A DNA stretch of 64,000 bases, taken from Bifidobacterium phasiani (GTDB taxonomy: Bacteria; Actinomycetota; Actinomycetes; Actinomycetales; Bifidobacteriaceae). Location: the NCBI RefSeq assembly GCF_019331775.1, contig NZ_JAHBBD010000003.1, positions 1-64,000 on the forward strand. The letters are read 5' to 3'. Below are positions 1 to 8,470 of the stretch, piece by piece; the first letter of the stretch is position 1; each line of letters opens with the position of its first letter. The translations under genes were made by a program, and so were the position numbers. The notes below the pieces were generated by a model. The model did not search any database and was not told the origin of the DNA. It worked only from the letters and a program-made list of their open reading frames with translations.

Positions 1-14
1 ACCCTCCACAAAAA
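1..14 (-). rRNA. rrs: 16S rRNA gene, extreme 5' end (cut by window edge)
   Basis: Read on the minus strand, the first bases give TTTTTTGTGGAGGGT, which matches the unusual 5' end of bifidobacterial 16S rRNA (TTTTTGTGGAGGGTTCGATTC...). The gene runs leftwards out of the window, so only about 14 nt are visible. The assignment rests on this short match plus the rrn-type leader just upstream. Bases beyond the edge would settle it. Confidence 0.7.
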
Positions 15-265
15 ACCTTGCGAAAAGCCGAAAAACGACTCACAACAAAATGACGGGACATCCTATAAGGAAGGACGTCCACACAAAAACCCCGACACCC
101 CATGAACCGCGCTAACGGACCCCCAAAGGGGCGGGCATCGGACTGGCAATCATTGACTCACAAAAAAAGTAGTACAAACACGCTCTTGAGTTCTCAAACC
201 ACCACCACTCGAACCAACCCGGGCACCCCAGGAGGGGAACCCGCGCCGACCGGCAGCAAGGGAAT
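15..265 (-). promoter_or_regulatory. rRNA operon leader with antitermination-type motif
   Basis: On the minus strand this stretch lies between the presumed promoter (266-294) and the 16S 5' end. It contains TTTGAGAACTCAA (186-198), the kind of motif seen in actinobacterial rrn leaders near the antitermination boxes. A T-rich run follows. Nearer the gene is a stem (61-84, GGACGTCC/GGATGTCC) of the type that flanks rRNA processing sites. No protein gene is supported here. The leader role is inferred from position and motif. Confidence 0.6.
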
Positions 266-294
266 AACTTACACGAAAACCAACCCCAACGCAA
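266..294 (-). promoter_or_regulatory. Candidate rrn promoter
   Basis: On the minus strand a TTGCGT -35 hexamer (289-294) and a TAAGTT -10 hexamer (266-271) are separated by exactly 17 nt. It lies about 250 nt upstream of the 16S 5' end, a reasonable distance for an rRNA promoter. Further promoters may exist in the A/C-skewed DNA up to about 430. Confidence 0.5.
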
Positions 295-534
295 ACCACC
301 ACCCCAAAAACCCCGGAAACAAGCCACTCCACCGGCGTGTCGCACACCACCAAAAACACGACACAACCAACCCCACCACCACCAAACCACCACCACAAAC
401 CACACCACCACGGCGTGTCACCAACCAACACCATGCCGACGAAGCACGGACCGCGCATTCCCGGGGCAGGCCCAGACGTCCACATACGATCCACCCGCCG
501 CGCCCGAGCACCCGAAGGCGGGTAGCCTGAAACC

Positions 535-1299
535 ATGAAGAAGATCGCAGTACTGACCGGCGCCGGCATCTCCACGTCGGCGGGCATCCCCGACTTCCGC
601 GGGCCGGAAGGCGTGTGGACCAAGCATCCCGAGCAGATGAACGTATACGACATCGACGCCTTCCTCTCCGACCAGGAGGCGCGCGAGTACTCCTGGCGAT
701 GGCAGAAGGAGTCGCCCGTGTGGAACGCGCGGCCCGGCGACGCGCACCGCGCGCTGGCGGAACTCGAACAGGCCGGCATGCTCACGCTGCTCGCCACCCA
801 GAACTTCGACGCGCTGCACGAGAAGGCGGGCAACACCGACAAGGTCGTCGTGAACCTGCACGGCACCATCGGCACGTCGCACTGCATGAAGTGCCGCGCG
901 CGGTACGACACCGCGGACATCATGGACCGGCTCGACGACGAGCCCGACCCGCACTGCCACCGTCGGCTGCCGTACAGCGGCAACATGCCGTGCAACGGCC
1001 TGATCAAGACCGACGTCGTGTATTTCGGCGAAATGCTGCCGGACGGCGCCATGGAGACCTCGATGCGGCGCGTGGCCGCGGCGGACGAGTTCTGGGTCAT
1101 CGGCTCGACGCTCGAGGTGTTCCCGGCGGCGTCGCTCGTGCCGGTCGCGGCGCAGGCCGGCGTGCCGATCACCATCATGAACATGGGACGCACGCAGTAC
1201 GACCGGCTCGCCACCACGCTGATCCACGAGGACATCGCCGTCGCGCTGCCACGGCTCGTGCATGAGACCATCGCGGCGGAGACCGGCGCACAGCGCTGA
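535..1299 (+). CDS. Sir2-family NAD-dependent protein deacylase (sirtuin)
   Basis: 254-residue protein that would remove acyl groups from lysines using NAD+ in the cytoplasm. The NAD-binding GAGIS motif is at residues 9-13, followed by GIPDFRG. The motif that usually reads TQNID-G-LH is TQNFDALH (88-95). The catalytic His is H109 in LHGT. The zinc site appears as C117/C120 (CMKC) plus C141 and C153, a wider second pair than usual. The length is normal for a bacterial sirtuin. The gene is alone, transcribed away from the rrn promoter; the start is the first ATG after the rrn region. The substrate is unknown. Confidence 0.88.
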   Translation: MKKIAVLTGAGISTSAGIPDFRGPEGVWTKHPEQMNVYDIDAFLSDQEAREYSWRWQKESPVWNARPGDAHRALAELEQAGMLTLLATQNFDALHEKAGNTDKVVVNLHGTIGTSHCMKCRARYDTADIMDRLDDEPDPHCHRRLPYSGNMPCNGLIKTDVVYFGEMLPDGAMETSMRRVAAADEFWVIGSTLEVFPAASLVPVAAQAGVPITIMNMGRTQYDRLATTLIHEDIAVALPRLVHETIAAETGAQR

Positions 1300-2068
1300 C
1301 GCCGCGGCGGCAACGACTCGGCGCCCGCCGAAGCCGGTGCCGCGGCGCCGCCGCGTGAACCGACGCCGTAGAGATGTACGTGACATGACGCCTCGCGGCA
1401 CGTGAGACCGGCCTGTATCGGGTTCGTGCGGCACCGCCGATGACGCGGCACCGCTCGATGACGCCACGCGGTCCCGATGACGGGCGATCGACGGTCCGTA
1501 CGGCGTCCCGAAGCCACATAGCTGCATTATCTGTGGCGGATTCGGCGCCTTGCAGACACCCAACTGCGCTACGTGGGGCACCCCGACGGCGCCCTGCCCG
1601 GTATGAATGGCGGAATACCGCCATCGATACTCGGGGTCTTCCGATAAGACCGCCTCACCTAATGCAGTTGGATGTCCGCAAACCGCCAAATCCGCTACAC
1701 ATAATCGATAAACCCGTCCATCTGGTGAAAATGCGCCCGGCCAGAGCCAGCCCCGCGCCTCACAGTTGGCCAAACGCCGGCCCACACCGTCCAACGGCTG
1801 CCCGGGCCCGGCTCCGAAAACGGCATCCAGCCCACGCTCTACGCCATCGATCGCCGACGGCCGATCGGCACGGCTCCAAAGCAGTAACATCCACGCGACT
1901 GGAGCCGCACGCAGCAGCATGGCGGTCTGGTACAGGATGGCGGCCAAGCCCACACATCCTGAACTGTCCGGAAGATGCTCGGTTTGTTCGGGTCGCGGAA
2001 ACGCCCACATGTCAAAACCCGCACCATTGTCAAGGCGACGGGCACACCGTGCGGGCGGCCCTCCACGC
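1300..2068. other. Intergenic stretch without supported gene
   Basis: About 770 bp between the sirtuin and the terminator of the threonine ammonia-lyase gene. It holds one copy of a 180-bp palindromic repeat (1526-1705). Open frames run through it on both strands, but they lack a ribosome site, a recognisable domain or a credible start. They appear to be by-products of high GC. Confidence 0.6.
1526..1705. repeat. 180-bp palindromic intergenic element, copy P1
   Basis: Nearly self-complementary element. The left arm begins ATTATCTGTGGCGGATTCGG; the right arm ends CAAATCCGCTACACATAAT, whose reverse complement matches it with few mismatches. The arms continue inward through CAGACACCCAACTGC / GCAGTTGGATGTCCG to an inner stem around GAATGGCGG-AATA-CCGCCAT. 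A second copy with the same architecture but diverged bases lies at 28660-28840. Compensatory-looking differences suggest either a MITE-like element or a long hairpin RNA. No coding capacity is evident. Confidence 0.75.
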
Positions 2069-2105
2069 AAAAGCCGTGCGCCCAACACGCTGGGACGCAC
2101 GGCTT
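2069..2105 (-). terminator. Rho-independent terminator of ilvA
   Basis: Hairpin with an AAGCCGTGCG / CGCACGGCTT stem and a short loop, followed on the minus strand by TTTT. It sits about 30 nt past the stop codon of the threonine ammonia-lyase gene. Confidence 0.7.
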
Positions 2106-2134
2106 CCGACGATCTCCGGGGACCTGGAACCGGT

Positions 2135-3400
2135 TCAGTAGATGCGCCGGGGCTCGAACCCCGCGTTGCGCAGCGCCGCGAGGATGCGGTCGATGTGCTC
2201 CGGGCCGTTGGTCTCGACGGTGACGCCGAGCGCGACCGCGTTCGTGTACACGCCCGCCGCCTTGAACTGGTCGTGGTCCAGCGCGATGACGTTGGCGCGC
2301 TCCTGCGCCAGCAGCGTGGCGACCTTGACCAGCTGGCCCGGGGTGTCCGGCAGCTCGACCTCGAAGTTCATGATGCGGCCGCGCGCGATCATGCCCTTCT
2401 GGATCACCGCGCCGATCGTGACCGTGTCGATGTTGCCGCCGGAGATGATCGGCACCACCACATGCGGCCCCGGCGCGGACGCGAACTTGCGGGAGCGCAG
2501 GTTGAGATGCTCGAGCGCGGCCAAAGACACCGCGCCGGCGGCCTCGACCACGAGCTTGTGCTTCTCCAGCATGAGCAGGATCATCTCGTTGATGTCGCGT
2601 TCGCTGACCGTGACCAGGTCGTCGAGGAACTCGTTGAGCAGCGCGAACGTCAGGTCGCCCGGCCGCTTCACCGCCACGCCCTCGGCGGAGGTGACCACCT
2701 GGTCGGCCGCCACCACGCGCCCGGCCGCGAAGGAGTTCTTGAACGCCGGCGAGCCTTCGGGGATCGCGCCGATCACCCGCACCTCGGGCTTGAACGTCTT
2801 GACGGCCAGCGCCACGCCGGCGCCGAGGCCGCCGCCGCCGAGCGGCACGACGATGTCGGTGACGTCCGGCACGTCCTCGAGGATCTCCATCGCGATGGTG
2901 CCCTGGCCGCACAGCACCTCATAGTCGTCGAACGGCGCCACGTACACCATGCCCTGTTCCTCGCTGAGCCTGGCGGCGTAGGCGGCGGCCTCGTCGAACA
3001 CGTCGCCGTGCAGCACGACCTCGGCGCCGTAGGCCTTGGTGGCGTCCACCTTGAGCGGCGGGGTGATCTGCGGCATCAGGATCGTGGCCTTGGCGCCGCG
3101 CTCACGGGCGGCGTAGGCGACGCCCTGCGCATGGTTGCCGGCCGACGCGGTGACGATGCCGCGCGCCAGCTCCTCGTCGCCGAGCGAGGCGATCTTGTTG
3201 TAGGCGCCGCGGATCTTGAACGATCCGGTGACCTGCAGGTTCTCCGGCTTGAGCAGCACCTGGTGGCCGGTCATCTCCGACAGGGCCTGCGAGGGGATCA
3301 TCTCGGTGTGCCGCGCCGTGCCCTTCAGTCGCTCGGCGGCGAGCCTGAGCTCGGCGGCATGGTCACGCTGCAATGCTTTGAGAACGTCTTTCTGCTCCAT
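2135..3400 (-). CDS. ilvA: Threonine ammonia-lyase (threonine dehydratase) with ACT domain
   Basis: 421-residue PLP enzyme converting threonine to 2-oxobutanoate and ammonia, the first step towards isoleucine. The PLP lysine is K62 in GSFKIRGA. A typical SAGNHAQGVA loop and the glycine-rich GGGGLGAG phosphate site follow. A C-terminal ACT-type segment (DTPGQLVKVATLLAQ) suggests allosteric control. The start chosen at 3400 (MEQKDVLK) fits family alignments; an in-frame ATG 129 nt upstream would add a low-complexity extension. The length and single ACT-like tail resemble the shorter catabolic/IlvA-like forms, so biosynthetic versus catabolic role is not settled. Confidence 0.88.
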   Translation of the reverse strand: MEQKDVLKALQRDHAAELRLAAERLKGTARHTEMIPSQALSEMTGHQVLLKPENLQVTGSFKIRGAYNKIASLGDEELARGIVTASAGNHAQGVAYAARERGAKATILMPQITPPLKVDATKAYGAEVVLHGDVFDEAAAYAARLSEEQGMVYVAPFDDYEVLCGQGTIAMEILEDVPDVTDIVVPLGGGGLGAGVALAVKTFKPEVRVIGAIPEGSPAFKNSFAAGRVVAADQVVTSAEGVAVKRPGDLTFALLNEFLDDLVTVSERDINEMILLMLEKHKLVVEAAGAVSLAALEHLNLRSRKFASAPGPHVVVPIISGGNIDTVTIGAVIQKGMIARGRIMNFEVELPDTPGQLVKVATLLAQERANVIALDHDQFKAAGVYTNAVALGVTVETNGPEHIDRILAALRNAGFEPRRIY

Positions 3401-3510
3401 AATCCGTATTGTAGGCGGAGGGACGCCGAGACCGCGGTCCGCGTCCATGGACGCGATGCGGGACGGCGAAGCCCGTGGACCCGCAACGACGGCGGACGGC
3501 GGAAACGACG

Positions 3511-3546
3511 GCGGACCGCCCTGCGGCATATGCGCAGGGCGGCCCG
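3511..3546 (-). terminator. GC-rich hairpin downstream of GH13 gene
   Basis: Stem GACCGCCCTGCG / CGCAGGGCGGCC with a 6-nt loop, 38 nt beyond the stop of the minus-strand GH13 gene. There is no clear U-tract, so termination is inferred from the hairpin and its position. Confidence 0.45.
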
Positions 3547-3583
3547 CCGAATCGATCGGTTCGCCGGCGACGGCGACGCCGCG

Positions 3584-5404
3584 TCACAGCCGCACGACCA
3601 TGCCCTCCCACGGCTCCAGCTCGTTGACGGCCAGCGCGGCGACCGCGTGCTCCGGATCGTACGTGGCGATGACGATGTCGGAGGACTCCACGCCCTCGCC
3701 GAGCAGCTCGTCGCATTCGCGCGGCAGACGGGTGCGTTCGCCGGACATGTTCACGATCGTCAGCAGCGTCTCGTCGCCGAGCGTGCGGGTGAACGAGTAC
3801 ACCCGCTCGTCGTCGGCGCCGACCAGCGTCCAGTCGCCGGCGGCGACCGTCGGGTCCTCGTGGCGCAGGGCGATCAGCCGCTTGTAGAACGCGTGCACCG
3901 ACTGCGGGTCGTCCACCTCGGCGGCCGCGTTGATGGTCGCATGGTTCGGATTGACCGAGATCCACGGCTCGGCGGCGTCCTCGGCGGTGAACCCGGCGTA
4001 CTTCGAGGCGTCCCACTGCATCGGCGTGCGCGAGTTGTCGCGGCTGCGGCGGGCGAACGCGTCCATCATCGACTCGGGGCTCTGCACCTTCGCCTCCTCC
4101 ACACGCTGGCGGTAGGCGTTGAGCGTTTCGAGGTCGCGGTACTGGTCGAGGCTGGTGAAGTGGGCGTTGGTCATGCCCAGCTCCTCGCCCTGGTAGACGT
4201 ACGGGGTGCCGCGGTGCATGTGCAGCAGCAGGCCGATCGCCTTCGCCGAACGCGCGCGCGACTCCTCGCTCGAGTCGTCGCCCCAGCGCGAGACCACACG
4301 CGGCTGATCGTGATTGCAGAAGAACAGGCTGGTCCAGCCGGCCTCGGCGACCGCGGCCTGCTGCTCGCCCAGGGTCCGCTTCAGCTCGGTCAGCTTCAGC
4401 GGGGTCGGGTTCCACTTGGTGCCGTTCTCGCAGTCGACGTCCATGTGGGTGAACACGAACAGCATGTCGAGCTCGCCATTCCTCGGGTCGGTGATCACGC
4501 CGTTGCGCGCGGCGTCGACGCCCGGGGCCTCGCCGACGGTGATGAAGCCCTCGCGCCCGGCGAACACCTCGCGGCGCATCTCGGCCAGATACTCGTCGAC
4601 GCGCGGGCCGTCCGAGCAGAACGGGAACGGCGACGAATAGCCCTCCTCGCCGACCGGGTTGTCCTCGATCAGCGAGCCGTCCTCGCCGGGCAGCTTGCCG
4701 TTGGCGTCGTAGGTCTTGGAAATCTGGGTGATGACGTCCATGCGGAAGCCGTCGATGCCGCGGTCCATCCACCAGTTCATCATGTCGTACACCGCATGGC
4801 GCACCGCCGGGTTCTCCCAGTTCAGGTCCGGCTGCTTCTTCGAGTACTGGTGCAGGAAGTACTCGCCGCGCTGTTCGTCGTACTGCCAGGCCGAGCCGCC
4901 GAAGTACGAGCCCCAGCAGTTCGGCTCCGCGCCCGGGGTGCCGGGCTCGTGGCCCGGGCGGGCGGGACGCCAGATGTACCAGTCGGCGTGCGGGTCGTCC
5001 TTGTCGCGCGAGGCCTGGAACCACGCGTGCTCGTCGGAGGTGTGGTTCACGACGAGGTCCATGATGATCTTCAGGCCGCGCTTGTGCGCCTCGGCGAGCA
5101 GCTCGTCCATGTCGGCGAGCGTGCCGAACATCGGGTCGATGTCCTGGTAGTCGGCGATGTCGTAGCCGTTGTCGTCCTGCGGGGACCTGAACACCGGCGA
5201 CAGCCACAGCACGTCCACCCCGAGGTCGGCGAGGTAGTCCAGGCGCGAGGTGATGCCCTTGATGTCGCCCATGCCGTCGCCGTCGGAGTCCTGGAAGCTG
5301 CGCGGGTAGATCTGGTAGACGACGGCGTTCGCCCACCACGGGTTCGGCGTCGCGCCGTTCGTGCGGACACCGTCGGGCAACGCGGTTCGCTGTTCGGTGG
5401 TCAT
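3584..5404 (-). CDS. GH13 alpha-glucosidase (oligo-1,6-glucosidase type)
   Basis: 606-residue cytoplasmic exo-alpha-glucosidase without signal peptide. GH13 hallmarks are present: DGDGMGDIKGI near the N-terminus, nucleophile D223 in GFRMDVI, acid/base E292 in ITVGEAPG, and transition-state Asp in NHDQPRVVSR. The residue after the nucleophile is Val; in characterised GH13 glucosidases this favours alpha-1,6 linkages, while Ala or Thr favours alpha-1,4. The start at 5404 has AGGAAG just upstream; longer in-frame starts add unrelated sequence. It is a single-gene unit with its own promoter (5600-5628). Likely substrates are isomaltose, panose or similar; linkage is inferred only. Confidence 0.9.
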   Translation of the reverse strand: MTTEQRTALPDGVRTNGATPNPWWANAVVYQIYPRSFQDSDGDGMGDIKGITSRLDYLADLGVDVLWLSPVFRSPQDDNGYDIADYQDIDPMFGTLADMDELLAEAHKRGLKIIMDLVVNHTSDEHAWFQASRDKDDPHADWYIWRPARPGHEPGTPGAEPNCWGSYFGGSAWQYDEQRGEYFLHQYSKKQPDLNWENPAVRHAVYDMMNWWMDRGIDGFRMDVITQISKTYDANGKLPGEDGSLIEDNPVGEEGYSSPFPFCSDGPRVDEYLAEMRREVFAGREGFITVGEAPGVDAARNGVITDPRNGELDMLFVFTHMDVDCENGTKWNPTPLKLTELKRTLGEQQAAVAEAGWTSLFFCNHDQPRVVSRWGDDSSEESRARSAKAIGLLLHMHRGTPYVYQGEELGMTNAHFTSLDQYRDLETLNAYRQRVEEAKVQSPESMMDAFARRSRDNSRTPMQWDASKYAGFTAEDAAEPWISVNPNHATINAAAEVDDPQSVHAFYKRLIALRHEDPTVAAGDWTLVGADDERVYSFTRTLGDETLLTIVNMSGERTRLPRECDELLGEGVESSDIVIATYDPEHAVAALAVNELEPWEGMVVRL

Positions 5405-5756
5405 GGCTCTTCCTTTCCGCCGGACGTGATGCCATGCGGCGTGCCACCGCAGATCCATGCACGGTGCCGGACCACGTCCGCCGTCACGGCCGACGGCGGT
5501 GTCGTTCATGGTTATCGGTCGGCCCCCAAGGGGCGTGACACCGGTCGGACGGCTGGATTGCAGACGCTTTCATGCACCGTCGACGGCATCGCTCACCCAA
5601 GTATCCACCAACTTGAATGGCCCGTCAATTCCCGCGTTTCAAGTCGAGGAACCACGCTCGAACCCGTATGAGCCGGCTTGTATACACGTTATTCACATGC
5701 TTGCGAGGCATCGCATATGCATACGCATACAGCCCGGGGTGGCGGGTGCCACACGC
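5405..5756. other. Promoter-bearing intergenic region upstream of GH13 gene
   Basis: About 350 bp between the GH36-like gene (ending 5757) and the GH13 start. It contains a candidate minus-strand promoter with a symmetric inverted repeat. An AT-richer stretch (5690-5740) carries repeated GCATAC/GCATATGC words. No gene is seen. Confidence 0.55.
5600..5644 (-). promoter_or_regulatory. Candidate promoter and operator of the GH13 gene
   Basis: On the minus strand TTGACG (5623-5628) and GATACT (5600-5605) are 17 nt apart. An inverted repeat ACTTGAA (5611-5617) / TTCAAGT (5638-5644) is centred on the -35 hexamer, where a bound regulator would compete with or position RNA polymerase. The cognate regulator is unknown; the motif differs from the AGCGCT operators at 13.6 kb. 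Confidence 0.5.
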
Positions 5757-8120
5757 CTAGCTCATCAGACGAACCCGACGGCCGGCGCACCCGACCAGGC
5801 ACAGCGCGCCGCGGCGCCCCACCTCGGCGGGCGCGTCGTCGCACAGCACACGCGTGCAGCGGCCGTCGGGGTCGAGGAACGCGAACGTGCCCGACTCGGA
5901 CAACGTGACGTCAACCGACTCGACGGCGCCCCGCGCATCACGGGTCTCACGGATCTCCTCGATGCAGGCGGGCGCCAGGTACTTATCGATCAGACCGATC
6001 GGCACGACGCCGTCCGCTCGTCCGCTCCGCCGTGCCGCCTCATGCACGTAGCACAGCCGCGTCTCGCCGTACGCGAGCTTCACGGAAAACGTCTCGCCGG
6101 CCGCCAGCAGACGGGCCGAACGTTCATCCCAGTCGATCAGCCAGCCGCCGTCGGGGCCTGCGCTGATCTCGGCGGTCTGCACACCGTCGGCGAGCAAACC
6201 TACGTACGCCGACACCGTCCAGTCGCCGCTGGGCGCCGCGACGCACCACGCGCGATCCGAGCGCGTCGGGTCGGCAAGCAGCGCGCCGCCCACGGGCACG
6301 GCGGCGCGGTCGGGGCGCAGCACGCTGCCGTCGGCCAGCATCAGCGGCGTCAGCACCGCCGGGTCGCTGCGTCCGGCGGCGTCCGAACAGTACACCGGCC
6401 CGCCGCTGAGCGCGCGCATCAGCGCGTGGGTGCGCGCATGCGGGTGTTCGCTCCAGAACATGTCCCAGTCGCAGCGGTACAGCTCCCCCATCAGCAGCGA
6501 GCAGTAGGCGTTCTGCATCAGGTGCTCGGCCAGCGACGACGGGTCGTGCGGCAGGAAGTCGTCGCTGGTGCGCGTCACCGCCGACGACGGCCGGTGCCAG
6601 TAGTCCTCCGGGGCCATGCCCATGCAGTTGATCAGCGCGCCGCCCATCTCGCTCGCGGCCATCCGGTCAAGCGCGGCGTGGCGGCCGATCGTCGCCTCGC
6701 CGTAGCTCTCGACGCCACGGGTCATCACCGAGGTGGAGCTTTGCGAGTCGATCTTGATGCAGTCGATGCCGGCGCCGCGCAGCAGCGACAGCCACGTGCC
6801 CCAGAACATGCCGGCCTGGCGACGGCCCGGCGCGGGGATCAGGCATCCGTTCGAGGTCGCCGTCAGGTGGTCGGCGACCATGCCCGCGGCCGGGCCGCCC
6901 GGCTCCAGGCCGCTCCAGTAGCCCTGGAACGCCGCCCAGACGCCCACGTGCCGCACGCCGTACCGCTCGCGCAGCAGCGCGGCGGTGTGCGCCAGACCGT
7001 GCGGGAAGCGCTCGGGGTCGGCGTCGAAGCCGATCAGGGTCTCGGCGTCGCGGTCGGTGCGCGACCAGCCGTCGTCGATCATGACCCACGACACCGGGAT
7101 GCCCTTGGCCCGGAACTCCTCCATCTTCTCGACGATGGCGGCCTCGCTCACGTCGCGGCCGAGCGAATCCCAGGTGCACCAGCCGAATCCGGACAGCGCC
7201 CCGGGCAGCGGGCGGTCCTCGACCGTGGCGACGCCGAGCCGCGCGGCCGCGGCCTCGACGCAGGCGCGGACGGCGTCGGACGGGGTGCCGGCGAGCGCCA
7301 TGTACGCGGCCACGTCGGCGAGCGCGGTGCGGCCGGACCGGTTCGAGGACAGCGCGATATGCAGGCCGGGCGTACGATCGGCCGGCGAGCCGTGGGTCGC
7401 CGCGCCGCAGGTCTCCGGCTTCGAGGCCGCCGATCCGGCCGACGCCGGAGATACTCCGGCCCCCACGTCCGAGGTGGACGTTTCGTTGGCGGTACCGTGC
7501 GGATCAGCAGTGTCCCGCAGATCGGCGGCACCTTGTGAACCGGCGGCACCGCACGGATCGACGGTTCCGTGCGAGTCGGCGGAGTCATCACACGGATCGG
7601 CCGCTTCGCCATGCGCGCCGCCGACGCCGTACAGGTCGGCGCGGGCGTCGTCGCCGCTGACGGCGACCAGCGCGGCCCACGCCTCGCCGTCGCGCCACAG
7701 CATCATCTGCGTGCGTTCCGGCACCTGAGCCAACGTATCGCACCACGCGGGGCGCATCCACCACTCCTTGTGCTGGTATAGGCACAGGAACGGCCCGGCG
7801 GCGCGGCCGGCGAAGCCGAGCGCCGCGTCGAGGCCGCGGTCCGGGTCGAGCGTGTCCTGCTCCTGGAAGCGCGCGCCGCGGTCCTGCGGCTGCGGGAGCG
7901 CGACGTTCGCGTCGATGCGCCACACCCGGTCGTTCTCGGCGACGACGGACAGCGCATCGTCCGGCAGGGGCAACGGCATGGGTGCGGCGGCGCGGCCGGC
8001 GAGGCCGCGCAGACCGGAGCGGACGAAGGCGCGCACGCCGCGCGCGGACAGCGGCGCGGCGGCGGCATCGGACGATACAGCAAAACCTGTCGTATGGTCT
8101 ACAGGCAGGGACAAAGGCAT
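5757..8120 (-). CDS. GH36-family protein (alpha-galactosidase/raffinose-synthase-like)
   Basis: 787-residue cytoplasmic protein of the raffinose synthase/Sip1-like branch of GH36. It has FGWCTWDSLG, the probable nucleophile D458 in DCIKIDSQSS and the probable acid/base Asp at 520-521 in TRTSDDFLP. It would hydrolyse or transfer alpha-galactosyl groups from raffinose-type sugars. The start at 8120 follows GAAGGAGA at good spacing; two upstream ATGs lack such a site. Residues about 172-245 form an unusual low-complexity insertion rich in Asp, Ala, Gly, Pro and Ser with degenerate DPxG-like units. It stands alone between the two GH13 genes. Exact activity is unproven; alpha-N-acetylgalactosaminidase-like activity is also possible. 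Confidence 0.8.
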   Translation of the reverse strand: MPLSLPVDHTTGFAVSSDAAAAPLSARGVRAFVRSGLRGLAGRAAAPMPLPLPDDALSVVAENDRVWRIDANVALPQPQDRGARFQEQDTLDPDRGLDAALGFAGRAAGPFLCLYQHKEWWMRPAWCDTLAQVPERTQMMLWRDGEAWAALVAVSGDDARADLYGVGGAHGEAADPCDDSADSHGTVDPCGAAGSQGAADLRDTADPHGTANETSTSDVGAGVSPASAGSAASKPETCGAATHGSPADRTPGLHIALSSNRSGRTALADVAAYMALAGTPSDAVRACVEAAAARLGVATVEDRPLPGALSGFGWCTWDSLGRDVSEAAIVEKMEEFRAKGIPVSWVMIDDGWSRTDRDAETLIGFDADPERFPHGLAHTAALLRERYGVRHVGVWAAFQGYWSGLEPGGPAAGMVADHLTATSNGCLIPAPGRRQAGMFWGTWLSLLRGAGIDCIKIDSQSSTSVMTRGVESYGEATIGRHAALDRMAASEMGGALINCMGMAPEDYWHRPSSAVTRTSDDFLPHDPSSLAEHLMQNAYCSLLMGELYRCDWDMFWSEHPHARTHALMRALSGGPVYCSDAAGRSDPAVLTPLMLADGSVLRPDRAAVPVGGALLADPTRSDRAWCVAAPSGDWTVSAYVGLLADGVQTAEISAGPDGGWLIDWDERSARLLAAGETFSVKLAYGETRLCYVHEAARRSGRADGVVPIGLIDKYLAPACIEEIRETRDARGAVESVDVTLSESGTFAFLDPDGRCTRVLCDDAPAEVGRRGALCLVGCAGRRVRLMS

Positions 8121-8470
8121 AACGGTCTCCTTCACTCTCATGACCGACAACCATCACTGCATGATATGCAATACCTGCACGATGCAGCATAACAAAATGC
8201 CGCAGGAACACCGTTCCCCCCAACGGCATCTCCTCAAGTCGGCAATTGCCACCCGCACATCAGCCAACTCATCGAGACACTCGAAACATTCGGCATTGAA
8301 AATGCCGGTAGCCTCACCCCATTAGCGAAGATACGGCTACCGGCCCAGGATGATGCGCCAGTTGCAATCAGCAAAGCCATCATCTGTTCACGACGACACC
8401 ACGTCAGGCAGCGAATCTCAGCATCTCCGATGCTTCGGGACACCGATCCGTCTGAACGATACAGATCGCC
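8121..8470. other. Low-GC intergenic region
   Basis: About 350 bp between two minus-strand glycosidase genes, marking the start of the lower-GC segment that continues to about 13.8 kb. Only short frames are present (8234-8443 minus being the longest). None has a recognisable domain or convincing ribosome site. It presumably carries the terminator of the GH13 gene and the promoter of the GH36 gene, but no clear elements could be assigned. Confidence 0.5.

Noticed and set aside
112..411. Trp/Val/Gly-rich minus-strand frame near the left edge
   Set aside because: It lies in the rrn promoter and leader and reflects G/T skew only.
1766..5671. A 1300-codon open frame on the plus strand opposite the ammonia-lyase and GH13 genes
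   Set aside because: It is antisense to two well-recognised genes, has no domain, and its composition (His, Arg, Asp, Val rich) is typical of a shadow frame in high-GC DNA.
8234..8443. Possible decayed gene on the minus strand between the glycosidases
   Set aside because: Short peptides such as DELADVRVAIADLRR look protein-like in one frame, but there is no start, no continuous frame and no identifiable family.
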